NCBI GenBank assembly: GCA_031275285.1
Contig: JAISOY010000060.1
Location: 1 to 37,741, forward strand
Direction of reading: 5' to 3'
Source: Bacteroidales bacterium
GTDB taxonomy: Bacteria; Bacteroidota; Bacteroidia; Bacteroidales; UBA4181
Length of the DNA: 37,741 nt
Shown: positions 8,636 through 17,487 of the stretch, one piece after another
Numbering within the stretch: position 1 is the first letter of the stretch
Layout of the letters: every line of letters begins with the position of its first letter
Notes under the pieces: model-generated
Databases searched by the model: none
Told to the model about the DNA's origin: nothing
Seen by the model: the letters and a program-made list of their open reading frames with translations, nothing else
Translations under genes and position numbers: made by a program

Positions 8636-9898
8636 ATGAGTCCTTCTCTATGGGTCGTTGTTTCTCTTATTTTTGCTGCATTTTTTTCCGGCTTGGAAGT
8701 AGCCTTTATCTCTTCCAACAAATTACGCGTAGAGTTAGATAGAAAACAAGGGAAATTTTCATCAGGGATTATCAGTATTTTTATGAATAATCCCGGGCAG
8801 TATTTGTCTACCATGCTGGTTGGTTATTGTGTTGCTCTGGTCGTATATGGTATATTTATGACTGCAGCATTATGGAATATCCTTGTAGCATATATTCCGA
8901 CACTCGTACTTCCTGTGTTGGTTTTAATTGTTGTTGCTGCACTCCTTTTTTTTATAGTAGTTGAGTTGGTTTCCAGGGTTTTATTCCAGATAAATCCCAA
9001 TGTTTCATTAAATATTTTTGCCATACCATTATTGGTTTTTTACATCTTATTGTATCCTATTCCTAAGATAATCATTGGTATTGCAAATATTTTCCTACGC
9101 ATATTTACAAAATTCGACCCTCAGAAAAGTGATAAAGAGAATGTATTCAGGAAGGTTGACCTGAATAATTTTACCAGTGAGGTCCAACCGGTAGCCAAAA
9201 GTGAACAGGATGCTGAACATGAGATAAAGATATTCCAGAATGCGATCGATTTTTCTTCCGTTAAGATTCGTGATTGTATGATTCCCCGTACGGATATTGT
9301 TGCTGTTGACGAGAATACGTCTATACTGGATCTGAAGCAGAAATTTATTGATACAGGAGTGTCAAAGATCATTGTCTATACGGAAGATATAGATAACATT
9401 ATTGGTTATGTTCATTCAAAAGAGTTATTTAAAAATCCGGAATCTATCCAATCGATGACAAATCCTATCACGTTTGTTCCGGAAACAATGTCTGCCAACA
9501 AATTGATGCAACTTTTTATGTGTGAACATAAGAGCATTGCCATTGTAGTAGATGAATACGGAGGAACTTCCGGTTTGCTTACCCTGGAAGATCTGATTGA
9601 AGAGATCTTCGGCGATATTGAGGATGAGCATGATAAGGATAATTTGGTGGAAAGGAAGGTAAATGATCATGAATATCTTCTTTCCGGAAGACTCGAAATA
9701 GAATATATCAATGAAACTTTTCATCTGGATATACCGGAAAAAGATGATTATGATACGTTGGCCGGCTTCATTTTATATCATCATTTAAACTTTCCATTGG
9801 CAGGAGAAGTAATAGAAATAGAACCATATACTTTTATTATCAGGAAAATATCCAATACACGGATTGATTTGGTTCAAATGATCATCAATAAAAAATAA
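8636..9898 (+). CDS. CorC/HlyC-type transporter (CNNM/DUF21, CBS pair, CorC_HlyC domain)
   Basis: A 420-aa inner-membrane protein. Residues ~1-150 form the DUF21/CNNM membrane domain with about four hydrophobic segments (the 'FFSGLEVAFISSNKLRVELD' start is typical). Residues ~200-325 are a CBS-domain pair, including 'CMIPRTDIVAVDE', 'GYVHSKELF' and 'IAIVVDEYGGTSGLLTLEDLIEE' (CBS pairs usually bind adenine nucleotides). The last ~85 residues are the CorC_HlyC accessory domain ('LSGRLEIEYINE', 'YDTLAGFILY'). Relatives mediate Mg2+/Co2+ efflux or resistance, and GldE in gliding Bacteroidetes has the same architecture. It starts 2 nt after lptC, so it is translationally linked. The older name 'hemolysin' is misleading. 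Confidence 0.9.
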   Translation: MSPSLWVVVSLIFAAFFSGLEVAFISSNKLRVELDRKQGKFSSGIISIFMNNPGQYLSTMLVGYCVALVVYGIFMTAALWNILVAYIPTLVLPVLVLIVVAALLFFIVVELVSRVLFQINPNVSLNIFAIPLLVFYILLYPIPKIIIGIANIFLRIFTKFDPQKSDKENVFRKVDLNNFTSEVQPVAKSEQDAEHEIKIFQNAIDFSSVKIRDCMIPRTDIVAVDENTSILDLKQKFIDTGVSKIIVYTEDIDNIIGYVHSKELFKNPESIQSMTNPITFVPETMSANKLMQLFMCEHKSIAIVVDEYGGTSGLLTLEDLIEEIFGDIEDEHDKDNLVERKVNDHEYLLSGRLEIEYINETFHLDIPEKDDYDTLAGFILYHHLNFPLAGEVIEIEPYTFIIRKISNTRIDLVQMIINKK

Positions 9899-9904
9899 CA
9901 TTCA

Positions 9905-10972
9905 ATGAGTGAGTTAATTATTAGTGGGATACAACAAATGGGTGTCGGTATACCCGATGTACATCAGGCCTGGAAATGGTACCGCGAGTATTTTGGCGTA
10001 GATATACGTATTTTTGAAGAAGCTGCTGTTGCAGCATTAATGCTTCCGTATACCGGTGGAGAGCCTCGTGAACGACATGCTGCCCTGGCCATCAATCTAC
10101 AGGGTGGTGGTGGTTTTGAAATCTGGCAATACCGGGGAAGAATACCACAGCCTCCTGCATTTCAGATACTCCCTGGCGATTTAGGTATTTATTCCTGCAA
10201 AATAAAATGTAAGGATATAAAAGCTACCCATGATTTTTACCTGCAAAAGAACGCTAAGGTAACTCCCATCTATAAAGATCCGTCAGGAAGTGATTTTTTT
10301 TACATCACAGATCCTTATAATAATATTTTTCAGGTTGTTAAAGGAAATGAATGGTTTTCTTCCGGTGCTTTTCCCACAGGAGGGGTGTATGGTGCTGTGA
10401 TCGGTGTCAGTGATGTCGAAGTTTCTAAAAAATTCTATGCGGATATTTTAGGATATGATACTGTTGTATATGACCAGACCGGAAATTTCGAGGATATGGA
10501 TCAATTATCGGCTATGCCAAATCAATACCGTCGGGTATTGTTAAATCACAGTAAACCGCGTAAAGGAGCATTTAGTAAGCTGTTAGGTCCAAGTCAGATA
10601 GAATTGATTCAGGTCATAGATCGTACGCCAAGGAAAATTTTTGAAGGACGTTTTTGGGGAGATCTGGGATTCATACATTTATGTTTTGATATAAATGGAA
10701 TGGATATTATGCGTGCTAAATGTAAATTGGCCGGATATCCCTTTACAGTTGATACTTCAGCCAACAGTGATACTTTTGATATGGGAGAGGCTGCCGGTAG
10801 TTTTGCTTATATTGAGGATCCGGACGGAGGCCTGATAGAATTTGTGGAAACACATAAATTACCTATTCTTAAGAAAATCGGATGGTACCTGAACCTTCGT
10901 AAGCGGAATCCTGAAAAAGCACTTCCGGGCTGGATGCTGAAGGCCTTACGCTTCAATAGAGTGAAAAATTAA
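9905..10972 (+). CDS. Two-module VOC (glyoxalase/dioxygenase superfamily) protein
   Basis: A 355-aa protein with two vicinal-oxygen-chelate modules. Residues ~1-150 begin 'QMGVGIPDVHQAWKWYREYFG' and residues ~155-320 begin 'GAVIGVSDVEVSKKFYADILGY'. Each has paired beta-alpha-beta-beta-beta units, as in glyoxalase I and extradiol dioxygenases. The first-ligand His of a typical module appears replaced (Gln-Met in module 1). Module 2 keeps a likely His in 'FIHLCFDI' and Glu in 'GGLIEFVE'. Module 1 ends 'NNIFQVV', with Gln where Glu is usual. So module 2 may bind metal and module 1 may be structural. No signal peptide is present, so it is cytosolic. It starts 6 nt after the CorC-like gene. The substrate is not recognisable. 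Confidence 0.8.
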   Translation: MSELIISGIQQMGVGIPDVHQAWKWYREYFGVDIRIFEEAAVAALMLPYTGGEPRERHAALAINLQGGGGFEIWQYRGRIPQPPAFQILPGDLGIYSCKIKCKDIKATHDFYLQKNAKVTPIYKDPSGSDFFYITDPYNNIFQVVKGNEWFSSGAFPTGGVYGAVIGVSDVEVSKKFYADILGYDTVVYDQTGNFEDMDQLSAMPNQYRRVLLNHSKPRKGAFSKLLGPSQIELIQVIDRTPRKIFEGRFWGDLGFIHLCFDINGMDIMRAKCKLAGYPFTVDTSANSDTFDMGEAAGSFAYIEDPDGGLIEFVETHKLPILKKIGWYLNLRKRNPEKALPGWMLKALRFNRVKN

Positions 10973-11064
10973 CCGACATGTAAATAATCAGATGGGTGAA
11001 ATAGCTATGCACCCTGTCGGCACACTCATTGTAATGAATAATAGACATGATGTATTCCATGTGG

Positions 11065-11095
11065 CCATTGAAAAATAATTTTTATTCACATGAAA
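11065..11095 (+). repeat. Direct repeat copy 1 in the metG leader
   Basis: 31 nt starting CCATTGAAAAATAA and ending CACATGAAA. It matches 11154-11184 at 27 of 31 positions by hand count. It contains an ATG at 11090 that would open a four-codon ORF (Met-Lys-Cys-Pro, stop at 11102-11104). The second copy carries the real metG start. Confidence 0.7.
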
Positions 11096-11153
11096 TGTCC
11101 ATAAACATAGCGGTATACCCACATTCATGAACAGAATAGGACATTACATGTAT

Positions 11154-11184
11154 CCATTAAAAATCAAATTTTATTCACATGAAA
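11154..11184 (+). repeat. Direct repeat copy 2, overlapping the metG start
   Basis: The second 31-nt copy, starting CCATTAAAAATCAA and ending CACATGAAA. Its ATG at 11179 is the metG start codon. The first copy is 89 nt upstream, which looks like a duplication of the translation start region. Confidence 0.7.
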
Positions 11185-13215
11185 AAATATAAAAGGTATT
11201 TAATTACTTCAGCTTTACCTTATGCCAACGGGCCGGTACATATCGGACATTTGGCAGGAGTATATGTTCCCGCCGACATCTACAGCCGGTATCTGCGTTT
11301 AAGGGGACATAATGTTGTATTTGTAGGCGGCAGTGACGAACATGGTGTTCCTATTACCATAAAGGCACGGCAGGAAGGGGTATCTCCCCAGGAAATTGTT
11401 GACCGTTATCACACGCTCATCAAAAACTCGTTTGAACGTTTTGGGATCTCATTCGATATATACTCCAGGACTACTTCTGAGATACATCATCAAACTGCTT
11501 CGGAATTTTTTGAAACACTATATGATAACAGTAAATTTGTTGAAAAAGAATCAGAGCAATATTACGATGAGGAGGCCCGTCAGTTTTTAGCAGACCGCTA
11601 TATTACGGGAACTTGTCCTCATTGTGGTAATGAACGGGCATATGGTGATCAATGTGAGCAATGTGGTACTTCTCTTAATGCAACAGACCTGATCAATCCG
11701 CGTTCTACATTAAGTGGTTCTGTCCCTGTACTTAAAGAAACAAAACACTGGTATCTTCCACTTGATGAATATGAACCCTTCCTGAGAAAATGGATTCTTG
11801 AGGAGCATACTGAATGGAAACCAAATGTTTCCGGACAATGTAAATCATGGCTTGACCTGGGCTTACAGCCCCGTGCTGTTACCCGGGATTTGGATTGGGG
11901 AGTTCCTGTTCCGGTTAAGGGTGCTGAGGGGAAAGTATTATATGTATGGTTCGATGCGCCTATCGGATACATATCCAATACAAAAGAACTGTTACCTGAT
12001 ACATGGAAAGATTACTGGAAATCCGACGATACCTGTATGGTACATTTTATCGGAAAGGACAATATCGTATTCCATTGCATCATTTTTCCGGCAATGCTCA
12101 AGGCCGAAGGGTCCTATATCCTGCCACAAAATGTTCCTGCCAATGAGTTCCTGAACCTTGAAAACGATAAGATATCCACCTCCCGGAATTGGGCTGTATG
12201 GTTGCATGAATATCTGGATGATTTTCCAGGAAAGGAAGATGTTTTGCGGTATACATTAACAGCAAATGCTCCGGAAACCAAAGATAATAATTTCACATGG
12301 AAGGATTTCCAGGACAGAAATAACAATGAACTGGTTGCTATTTACGGTAACTTCGTCAACAGGGCATTAGTACTGACCCAAAAGTATTTCGGGGGATTGG
12401 TCCCTGAAATAGGCCATCTTACGGACTACGATAAAGAAGTACTGGCAGGGATAAAGACCATCCGGCATCATGTGGAAAATGCCATTGAGAACTACCGATT
12501 CAGGGAAGGGCTTAAGGAGACCATGAATCTTGCCCGGTTGGGAAACAAATACCTGGCCGATACAGAGCCGTGGAAGTTGATCAAGACTGACGAAGCCCGG
12601 GTCCAAACCATATTGAATATATCTTTACAATTGGCCGCAAATATGGCCCTGCTTTCCGAGCCTTTTCTCCCTTTCAGTTCTGAAAAACTGAAAGAGATGC
12701 TTCATTTGCCCGTAATACCTTGGGATAAAATTGGAGACGATGATTTACTTCCTAAAGGCCATCAACTCAATAATCCCTCACTATTGTTCGAGAAAATTGA
12801 AGATGATGCAATAGAAAAACAGTTGAAACGGCTTGCTGATACGAAAATTGCCAATGAAAAAAATGCCTACCAAGTTGCTGCCGCTAAACCGAATGTGTCA
12901 TTTGATGAATTTTCGTCTATGGATATACGGGTTGGTACCATCCTGGAGGCTGCCAAAGTGCCTAAAACCGATAAATTGATGCGTCTTTTGGTAGATACGG
13001 GTATCGATAAACGTACCATTGTGTCCGGAATTGCCGAATATTTTACTCCAGAGGAGTTATTAGGAAAACAGGTAAGTGTAATTGTCAATCTGGCTCCCCG
13101 CAAATTGAAAGGGATAGAATCTCAGGGCATGATCTTACTGGCTGAGGATGCTGATGGAAAACTGATATTTGTTTCTCCGGAAAAATCAGTCATCAATGGT
13201 AGTGTAGTTAAATAA
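11179..13215 (+). CDS. metG: Methionine--tRNA ligase
   Basis: A 678-aa class I aminoacyl-tRNA synthetase charging tRNA-Met in the cytoplasm. HIGH is at residues 21-24. The zinc-knuckle insertion has Cys146, Cys149, Cys159 and Cys162. The KMSKS loop reads KISTS from Lys331, a variant seen in Bacteroidetes enzymes. The anticodon-binding helical domain follows. From about residue 575 there is a C-terminal tRNA-binding (EMAP II/Trbp111-like) domain ('[13 protein letters not shown]', '[17 protein letters not shown]', '[14 protein letters not shown]') used for dimerisation and tRNA capture. Length is as expected for this two-part form. The 206-nt leader has a duplicated start region and a 12-nt inverted repeat (11089-11100 with 11139-11150, one mismatch). 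The gene converges on mnmD with a 10-nt gap. Confidence 0.97.
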   Translation: MKKYKRYLITSALPYANGPVHIGHLAGVYVPADIYSRYLRLRGHNVVFVGGSDEHGVPITIKARQEGVSPQEIVDRYHTLIKNSFERFGISFDIYSRTTSEIHHQTASEFFETLYDNSKFVEKESEQYYDEEARQFLADRYITGTCPHCGNERAYGDQCEQCGTSLNATDLINPRSTLSGSVPVLKETKHWYLPLDEYEPFLRKWILEEHTEWKPNVSGQCKSWLDLGLQPRAVTRDLDWGVPVPVKGAEGKVLYVWFDAPIGYISNTKELLPDTWKDYWKSDDTCMVHFIGKDNIVFHCIIFPAMLKAEGSYILPQNVPANEFLNLENDKISTSRNWAVWLHEYLDDFPGKEDVLRYTLTANAPETKDNNFTWKDFQDRNNNELVAIYGNFVNRALVLTQKYFGGLVPEIGHLTDYDKEVLAGIKTIRHHVENAIENYRFREGLKETMNLARLGNKYLADTEPWKLIKTDEARVQTILNISLQLAANMALLSEPFLPFSSEKLKEMLHLPVIPWDKIGDDDLLPKGHQLNNPSLLFEKIEDDAIEKQLKRLADTKIANEKNAYQVAAAKPNVSFDEFSSMDIRVGTILEAAKVPKTDKLMRLLVDTGIDKRTIVSGIAEYFTPEELLGKQVSVIVNLAPRKLKGIESQGMILLAEDADGKLIFVSPEKSVINGSVVK

Positions 13216-13225
13216 GACCAAGGAA

Positions 13226-13864
13226 TTATTTTCTTCCTCGTAATATTTCTCTTTTGCCCTTAGGCCCGGGAAGCCGTTCAACAGCATATCCTATGCTTTG
13301 TAGGTTCCGCCTTACTGCGCCTTTAGCACAGTAGGTTGTTAATACTCCTTTGGAGTGGGTGATTGAATATAATTTGGAAAAAATGTCTGTAGTCCACATT
13401 TCCGGTTGTACTTCAGGAGAAAATGCATCAAAATAGATTACATCAAAATTATTAGAAAATGCGATGTCGGTGAGGTCGCCTTTTCGTTTATTCAGGATAA
13501 AATGATCTGTAATTTTTATTGCCTGATCCCATTCGGAAGCATGTAGCTGAAGGAAAGTTTCATCAGTGGATATGTTTTTCATGATTGACCCCTCAACAGG
13601 ATATAATTCTATGGCCTCATAATATGTCGGCCGGTTCAACTTTTCTGCCTGTTGTAAGGTTAAAAAGGCATTTAATCCTGTACCGAATCCGATTTCTAAT
13701 ACAGATACAGGATTTTTTTCGGTAAAAAGGTAACCAGCTTCAATGAAAACATGGTTAGATTCGTTAACCGCTCCGTAAGTTGAGTGGTAGTGCTCTCCGA
13801 ATTGCCCGGAATAAATGGTTTTTGATCCATCCTCGGTCGTAATTACGGATAGTTGCCTTACCAT
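13226..13864 (-). CDS. mnmD: tRNA 5-(aminomethyl)-2-thiouridine methyltransferase, stand-alone MnmD
   Basis: A 212-aa SAM-dependent methyltransferase. It matches the methyltransferase half of E. coli MnmC and acts late in mnm5s2U34 synthesis on tRNA wobble uridines. SAM motif I is EIGFGTGLN at 57-65. The family motif D-A-F-S-P occurs in 'YFDAFSPEVQPEMW', and the C-terminal 'TYCAKGAVRRNLQSIGY' and 'LPGPKGKREILRG' segments are typical. The FAD-dependent oxidase half of MnmC is absent, as in other stand-alone MnmD proteins. It starts 11 nt after the pyruvate kinase stop, so they are probably co-transcribed. Its 3' end faces metG with only 10 nt between and no clear terminator. Confidence 0.92.
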   Translation of the reverse strand: MVRQLSVITTEDGSKTIYSGQFGEHYHSTYGAVNESNHVFIEAGYLFTEKNPVSVLEIGFGTGLNAFLTLQQAEKLNRPTYYEAIELYPVEGSIMKNISTDETFLQLHASEWDQAIKITDHFILNKRKGDLTDIAFSNNFDVIYFDAFSPEVQPEMWTTDIFSKLYSITHSKGVLTTYCAKGAVRRNLQSIGYAVERLPGPKGKREILRGRK

Positions 13865-13875
13865 TGATCCACCTG

Positions 13876-15294
13876 TTATGAGATGTACGATAACTTGATC
13901 ATGTTGGTTTGTCCTTTCTCTTCAAAGGGAGTACTTCCTACATGTACCACCACGTCGCCTTTTTTTATGTAACCTCTTTTTTTCAAACTTTGTATGGATT
14001 CTTCAATTGCATCGTCAATGTTATCCGTTTCTTCGGCATGGTAGGCATGTGCCCCCCATATAAGCGCCATTTTCCGTACAAGCGCTTTGTTTCTGGTGAA
14101 TACGAATGTTTCAGCCTGTGGACGGTGGCTGGAAATACGCATGGCTGTGTATCCGGAAAAAGTGAATATTACAATTGCTTTTGCTTTTGCCTGATCGGCC
14201 ATACGACAGGCATTCAGACAAATAGAATCTGGAAGGAATGTGTGGCTGTTGAGTTCCGGCAAATTTTCCCGGTTGTATAGGAATCCATGGGTTTCCGTCC
14301 AATCGATGATTTGTTGCATGGCTTTGACGGATTCGATCGCATATTTTCCGGTAGAGGTTTCTGCACTTAACATCACAGCGTCGGCTCCATCAAGTACTGC
14401 ATTGGCTACATCATTGGCTTCTGCACGGGTAGGACGGAAGTTTGAGATCATGCTTTCAAGCATCTGGGTAGCGATCACTACCGGTTTGGCCTGAACGATA
14501 CACTTCTTTACAATGTCTTTTTGTATCATCGGTACACGGTCAAAAGGTACTTCGACACCTAAATCTCCGCGAGCGACCATGATTCCATTCGACGCTTCAA
14601 TAATGGCGTCAATATCTTCTAAAGCTTCCGGTTTCTCGATCTTTGCAATGATACGTGCAAATTTCTTCTTGGAGCGTAACAAATCCCGCAAGGGCTGTAG
14701 ATCATTTGCAGAACGGACAAAGGATAAAGCGATCCAGTCAACATTATAATCCAAAGCAAAAGCAGCATCTTTGATGTCTTTTTCAGTAAGACTGGGTAAT
14801 GAAATTTTCGAGTTAGGCAGGTTTACTCCTTTTTTAGAAGTCAATAAACCGCCATAGATTACTTTTGCTGTGATTTTATCCTTTTTATCGGTTTTAACTA
14901 CTTCTAACTTTATTTTTCCATCATCAATAAGAATAGCTTCTCCTATTTTCACATCTTTTGCTAAATCTTCATAGCTAATGTATAATTTCTGGGATGTAGA
15001 GATGCACTCATTAGTGACAATATTAACCAAATCACCATCCTGAAGTATAATAGCATCATTTTCAACCATTCCGATACGTAATTTCGGACCTTGCAAATCA
15101 GCCAGAATAGTCACATTTGTACGCATTTCCTGGTTTAATTCGATAATGGTTTCTATACTTTTTTTATGATCATCGTGGGTTCCATGGGAAAAATTTAAAC
15201 GGCAGACATTTACTCCTGCTGTAAAAATTTCACGAAGTACTTCTTTAGAAGCCGATGCCGGCCCAATGGTGGCTATGATCTTTGTATGACTCAT
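13876..15294 (-). CDS. pyk: Pyruvate kinase
   Basis: A 472-aa glycolytic enzyme converting phosphoenolpyruvate and ADP to pyruvate and ATP in the cytoplasm. Signatures are CRLNFSHGTHDDH near the start (K+/nucleotide-binding region), 'ILADLQGPKLRIG', 'RIIAKIEKPEAL' (catalytic Lys and Mg2+-binding Glu), 'VARGDLGVEVPFDRVP', 'ATQMLESM' and 'GADAVMLSAETSTGKYA'. The C-terminal regulatory domain is present ('VIFTFSGYTAMRISSHRPQ'), with no extra PEP-utiliser-like domain, so length is standard. It lies between the S9 peptidase (25 nt upstream) and mnmD (11 nt downstream) in a minus-strand run of four genes. Confidence 0.97.
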   Translation of the reverse strand: MSHTKIIATIGPASASKEVLREIFTAGVNVCRLNFSHGTHDDHKKSIETIIELNQEMRTNVTILADLQGPKLRIGMVENDAIILQDGDLVNIVTNECISTSQKLYISYEDLAKDVKIGEAILIDDGKIKLEVVKTDKKDKITAKVIYGGLLTSKKGVNLPNSKISLPSLTEKDIKDAAFALDYNVDWIALSFVRSANDLQPLRDLLRSKKKFARIIAKIEKPEALEDIDAIIEASNGIMVARGDLGVEVPFDRVPMIQKDIVKKCIVQAKPVVIATQMLESMISNFRPTRAEANDVANAVLDGADAVMLSAETSTGKYAIESVKAMQQIIDWTETHGFLYNRENLPELNSHTFLPDSICLNACRMADQAKAKAIVIFTFSGYTAMRISSHRPQAETFVFTRNKALVRKMALIWGAHAYHAEETDNIDDAIEESIQSLKKRGYIKKGDVVVHVGSTPFEEKGQTNMIKLSYIS

Positions 15295-15319
15295 TTTGAC
15301 AATTTAATTAATTAATGAT

Positions 15320-17419
15320 TTACTGAAGTAATTTCAGAAGAAATGCATATTCCAATGCTGTTTCCTTATAACTTTCAAATCTTCCGGATGCTCCTCCATG
15401 TCCGGCATCCATATTGGTATATAACAATAACAGATGATGATCGGTTTTTAGATCCCGTAACTTTGCAACCCATTTTGCCGGTTCCCAATACTGTACCTGG
15501 GAATCATGAAAGCCTGTGGTAACAAGCATGTTGGGGTAATCTTGTGCTTTTACATTATCATATGGGGAATAAGACATCATATATTGGTAATATGCTTCAT
15601 CTTCCGGATTTCCCCATTCTTCGAATTCCCCGACTGTTAAGGGTATTGATTTATCATTCATAGTGGTGATAACATCCACAAACGGAACGCCTGCTATCAC
15701 TCCTTTGAACAGATCAGGACGCATATTGATGACTGCTCCTATCAGCAGTCCTCCTGCGCTGGCTCCCATGCCAAACAAGTGCTCTGTATCGGTATATCCC
15801 TGCTTGATCAGATGTTCGGCGCAAGTTATATAATCGGTAAAAGTATTACGTTTGTTTAACATTTTACCATTTTCGTACCATTCCCGTCCAAGGTACTGGC
15901 TACCCCGGACATGTGCTATGGCATATATAAAGCCTCTGTTGAGCAGGCTGATCCGTGATGTGCTAAAATCAGGATCCATATTGTATCCATAGGCACCATA
16001 GCCATATAATAATAAAGGGGTATGGGCATTCACCCGGGTGCTTTTCTTATATACCAGTGATATGGGAATTTCCATGCCATCAGGCGATTTGGCATATAGC
16101 CTTCTGGTAACATAATCTTCAGGATGATAATCCAATACTTCCTGTTGTTTCAGTAATACTTTTTCCCTGGTTTGCATATTGTAATCAAATATCGATAACG
16201 GGGTAGTCATGGAACAATATGAAAACCTCAATAAATGTGTATCAAAAGATGGATTGATTGATATTTCTGCTGTGTATACCTCTTCTCCGAAATTAAGATA
16301 ATGCTCGTCATTATTATGCCGGGATTTGATCCTTAACTGTACTAATCCCTGTTTTCGTTCGGATAATACAAAAAAATCATTGAATATCTCTACATCTTCC
16401 AACAAGATATCCTCACGATGCGGAACAAGTTCTTTCCAATATTCTTTTCCAGTGTTCTTGACAGATGTTTCCATCAGGCGGAAGTTTTTTGCCTGGTAAT
16501 TGGTAACAATGTAGAATTTATCATGATGATCGATCACCTGATATTCCATATTTTTCTCCCGTTCCTGAATCGTCCGGAATGATCCGTCAGGTTCATCGGT
16601 AGATATATACCGGTATTCTGTAGATGTGTTACTGAACATCAGCATGAAGATCATTTTGTCGGATTTTGACCGGTACACCATCAAATCAAATGTTTCGTCA
16701 TCTTCAGTATAAAGATGCTTGGTTTTATTGGTTTCCAAACAGTATGACATCAGCGTCTCCGAGCGAAGTGTTTCCGGATCTTTCTGACAATAAAACAACG
16801 TTTTATTGTCGTTTGCCCATGCAGCATAACCATTGGTACCTTCTATTGTGGCATTTATCAACTTTCCTGTTTCCAGATCTTTGAAAAAGATAGTATAGGA
16901 ACGACGACCGACATAATCGACACAGTATGCCAATGTTTTATTATCCGGAGTAATTTCAAAATTCCCGACATGAAAATAATCGTATCCCTGTGACAGTTCA
17001 TTCCCATTTATCAGGATTTCCTCATCTGCTTCCATTGATTGTTTTTTTCGGCAAAATATAGGATACTCGGCACCTTTTTCATAACGCCGGTAATAGAAGT
17101 AACCATTTCGAAAATATGGAACCGTCTGATCATCCTGCTTGATCCGCGAGATTATTTCTTCAAACAGTTGATTTTGCAGCTCTTTAGTATCAGCCATCAT
17201 TGCAGCGGTATATTCATTTTCTGCTTCAAGATATGCTTTTACTTCCGGATTATCCCGTTCGTTCAACCAAAAATACGGATCTACCCTGCTATGTCCTGCT
17301 GTTTGAAGTGTTGCTGTTTTTTTTTGAGCAATGGGTGGTTGCATATTCTTCTGCGAATTAGAATAACAAGCGCATAGAAAAATAATTATCCATAAAATCA
17401 ATACGTTAGCTATCCTCAT
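15320..17419 (-). CDS. ptrB: Oligopeptidase B-type S9 serine peptidase, lipoprotein
   Basis: A 699-aa prolyl-oligopeptidase-family enzyme that cleaves short peptides, in the oligopeptidase B subgroup typically after Lys/Arg. The N-terminus is a lipoprotein signal (MRIANVLILWIIIF then LCAC), so it is exported; E. coli PtrB lacks this. Residues ~30-420 are the beta-propeller gate ('DPYFWLNERDNPEV' is a family hallmark). The alpha/beta-hydrolase follows, with nucleophile Ser554 in GMGASAGG and catalytic His674 in DAGHGGASGRFE. The ATG at 17419 is chosen over 17443 because it directly begins the signal and lies downstream of the promoter at 17441-17470. The gene name follows family resemblance; substrate preference is untested. 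Confidence 0.9.
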   Translation of the reverse strand: MRIANVLILWIIIFLCACYSNSQKNMQPPIAQKKTATLQTAGHSRVDPYFWLNERDNPEVKAYLEAENEYTAAMMADTKELQNQLFEEIISRIKQDDQTVPYFRNGYFYYRRYEKGAEYPIFCRKKQSMEADEEILINGNELSQGYDYFHVGNFEITPDNKTLAYCVDYVGRRSYTIFFKDLETGKLINATIEGTNGYAAWANDNKTLFYCQKDPETLRSETLMSYCLETNKTKHLYTEDDETFDLMVYRSKSDKMIFMLMFSNTSTEYRYISTDEPDGSFRTIQEREKNMEYQVIDHHDKFYIVTNYQAKNFRLMETSVKNTGKEYWKELVPHREDILLEDVEIFNDFFVLSERKQGLVQLRIKSRHNNDEHYLNFGEEVYTAEISINPSFDTHLLRFSYCSMTTPLSIFDYNMQTREKVLLKQQEVLDYHPEDYVTRRLYAKSPDGMEIPISLVYKKSTRVNAHTPLLLYGYGAYGYNMDPDFSTSRISLLNRGFIYAIAHVRGSQYLGREWYENGKMLNKRNTFTDYITCAEHLIKQGYTDTEHLFGMGASAGGLLIGAVINMRPDLFKGVIAGVPFVDVITTMNDKSIPLTVGEFEEWGNPEDEAYYQYMMSYSPYDNVKAQDYPNMLVTTGFHDSQVQYWEPAKWVAKLRDLKTDHHLLLLYTNMDAGHGGASGRFESYKETALEYAFLLKLLQ

Positions 17420-17440
17420 GATGTGATATGGTAAAAATAA

Positions 17441-17470
17441 CAAAGTTATACATTTTTATCTTTTCACAAA
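17441..17470 (-). promoter_or_regulatory. Predicted promoter of the S9 peptidase gene
   Basis: On the minus strand this reads TTTG (17470-17467), an 18-nt spacer, then TAACTTTG (17448-17441). It matches the Bacteroidetes -33 TTTG / -7 TAnnTTTG consensus. It lies in the 44-nt gap after the helicase stop. Initiation here would fall just before the ATG at 17419, so the peptidase, pyk and mnmD can be expressed separately from the helicase. Confidence 0.6.
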
Positions 17471-17487
17471 GAGTAAATACAAGGGGG

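Noticed and set aside
11007..11078. 23-codon ORF upstream of metG (starts Met-His-Pro-Val-Gly)
   Set aside because: No ribosome-binding site and no recognisable features. It ends inside the repeated leader segment and is likely chance.
12169..12183. MetG with KISTS instead of KMSKS as a lost motif
   Set aside because: KMSKS is variable in MetRS and this form is usual for Bacteroidetes; the rest of the enzyme is intact.
13216..13260. Terminator between convergent metG and mnmD
   Set aside because: Only a 5-bp AGGAA/TTCCT stem, partly inside mnmD; too weak to call.
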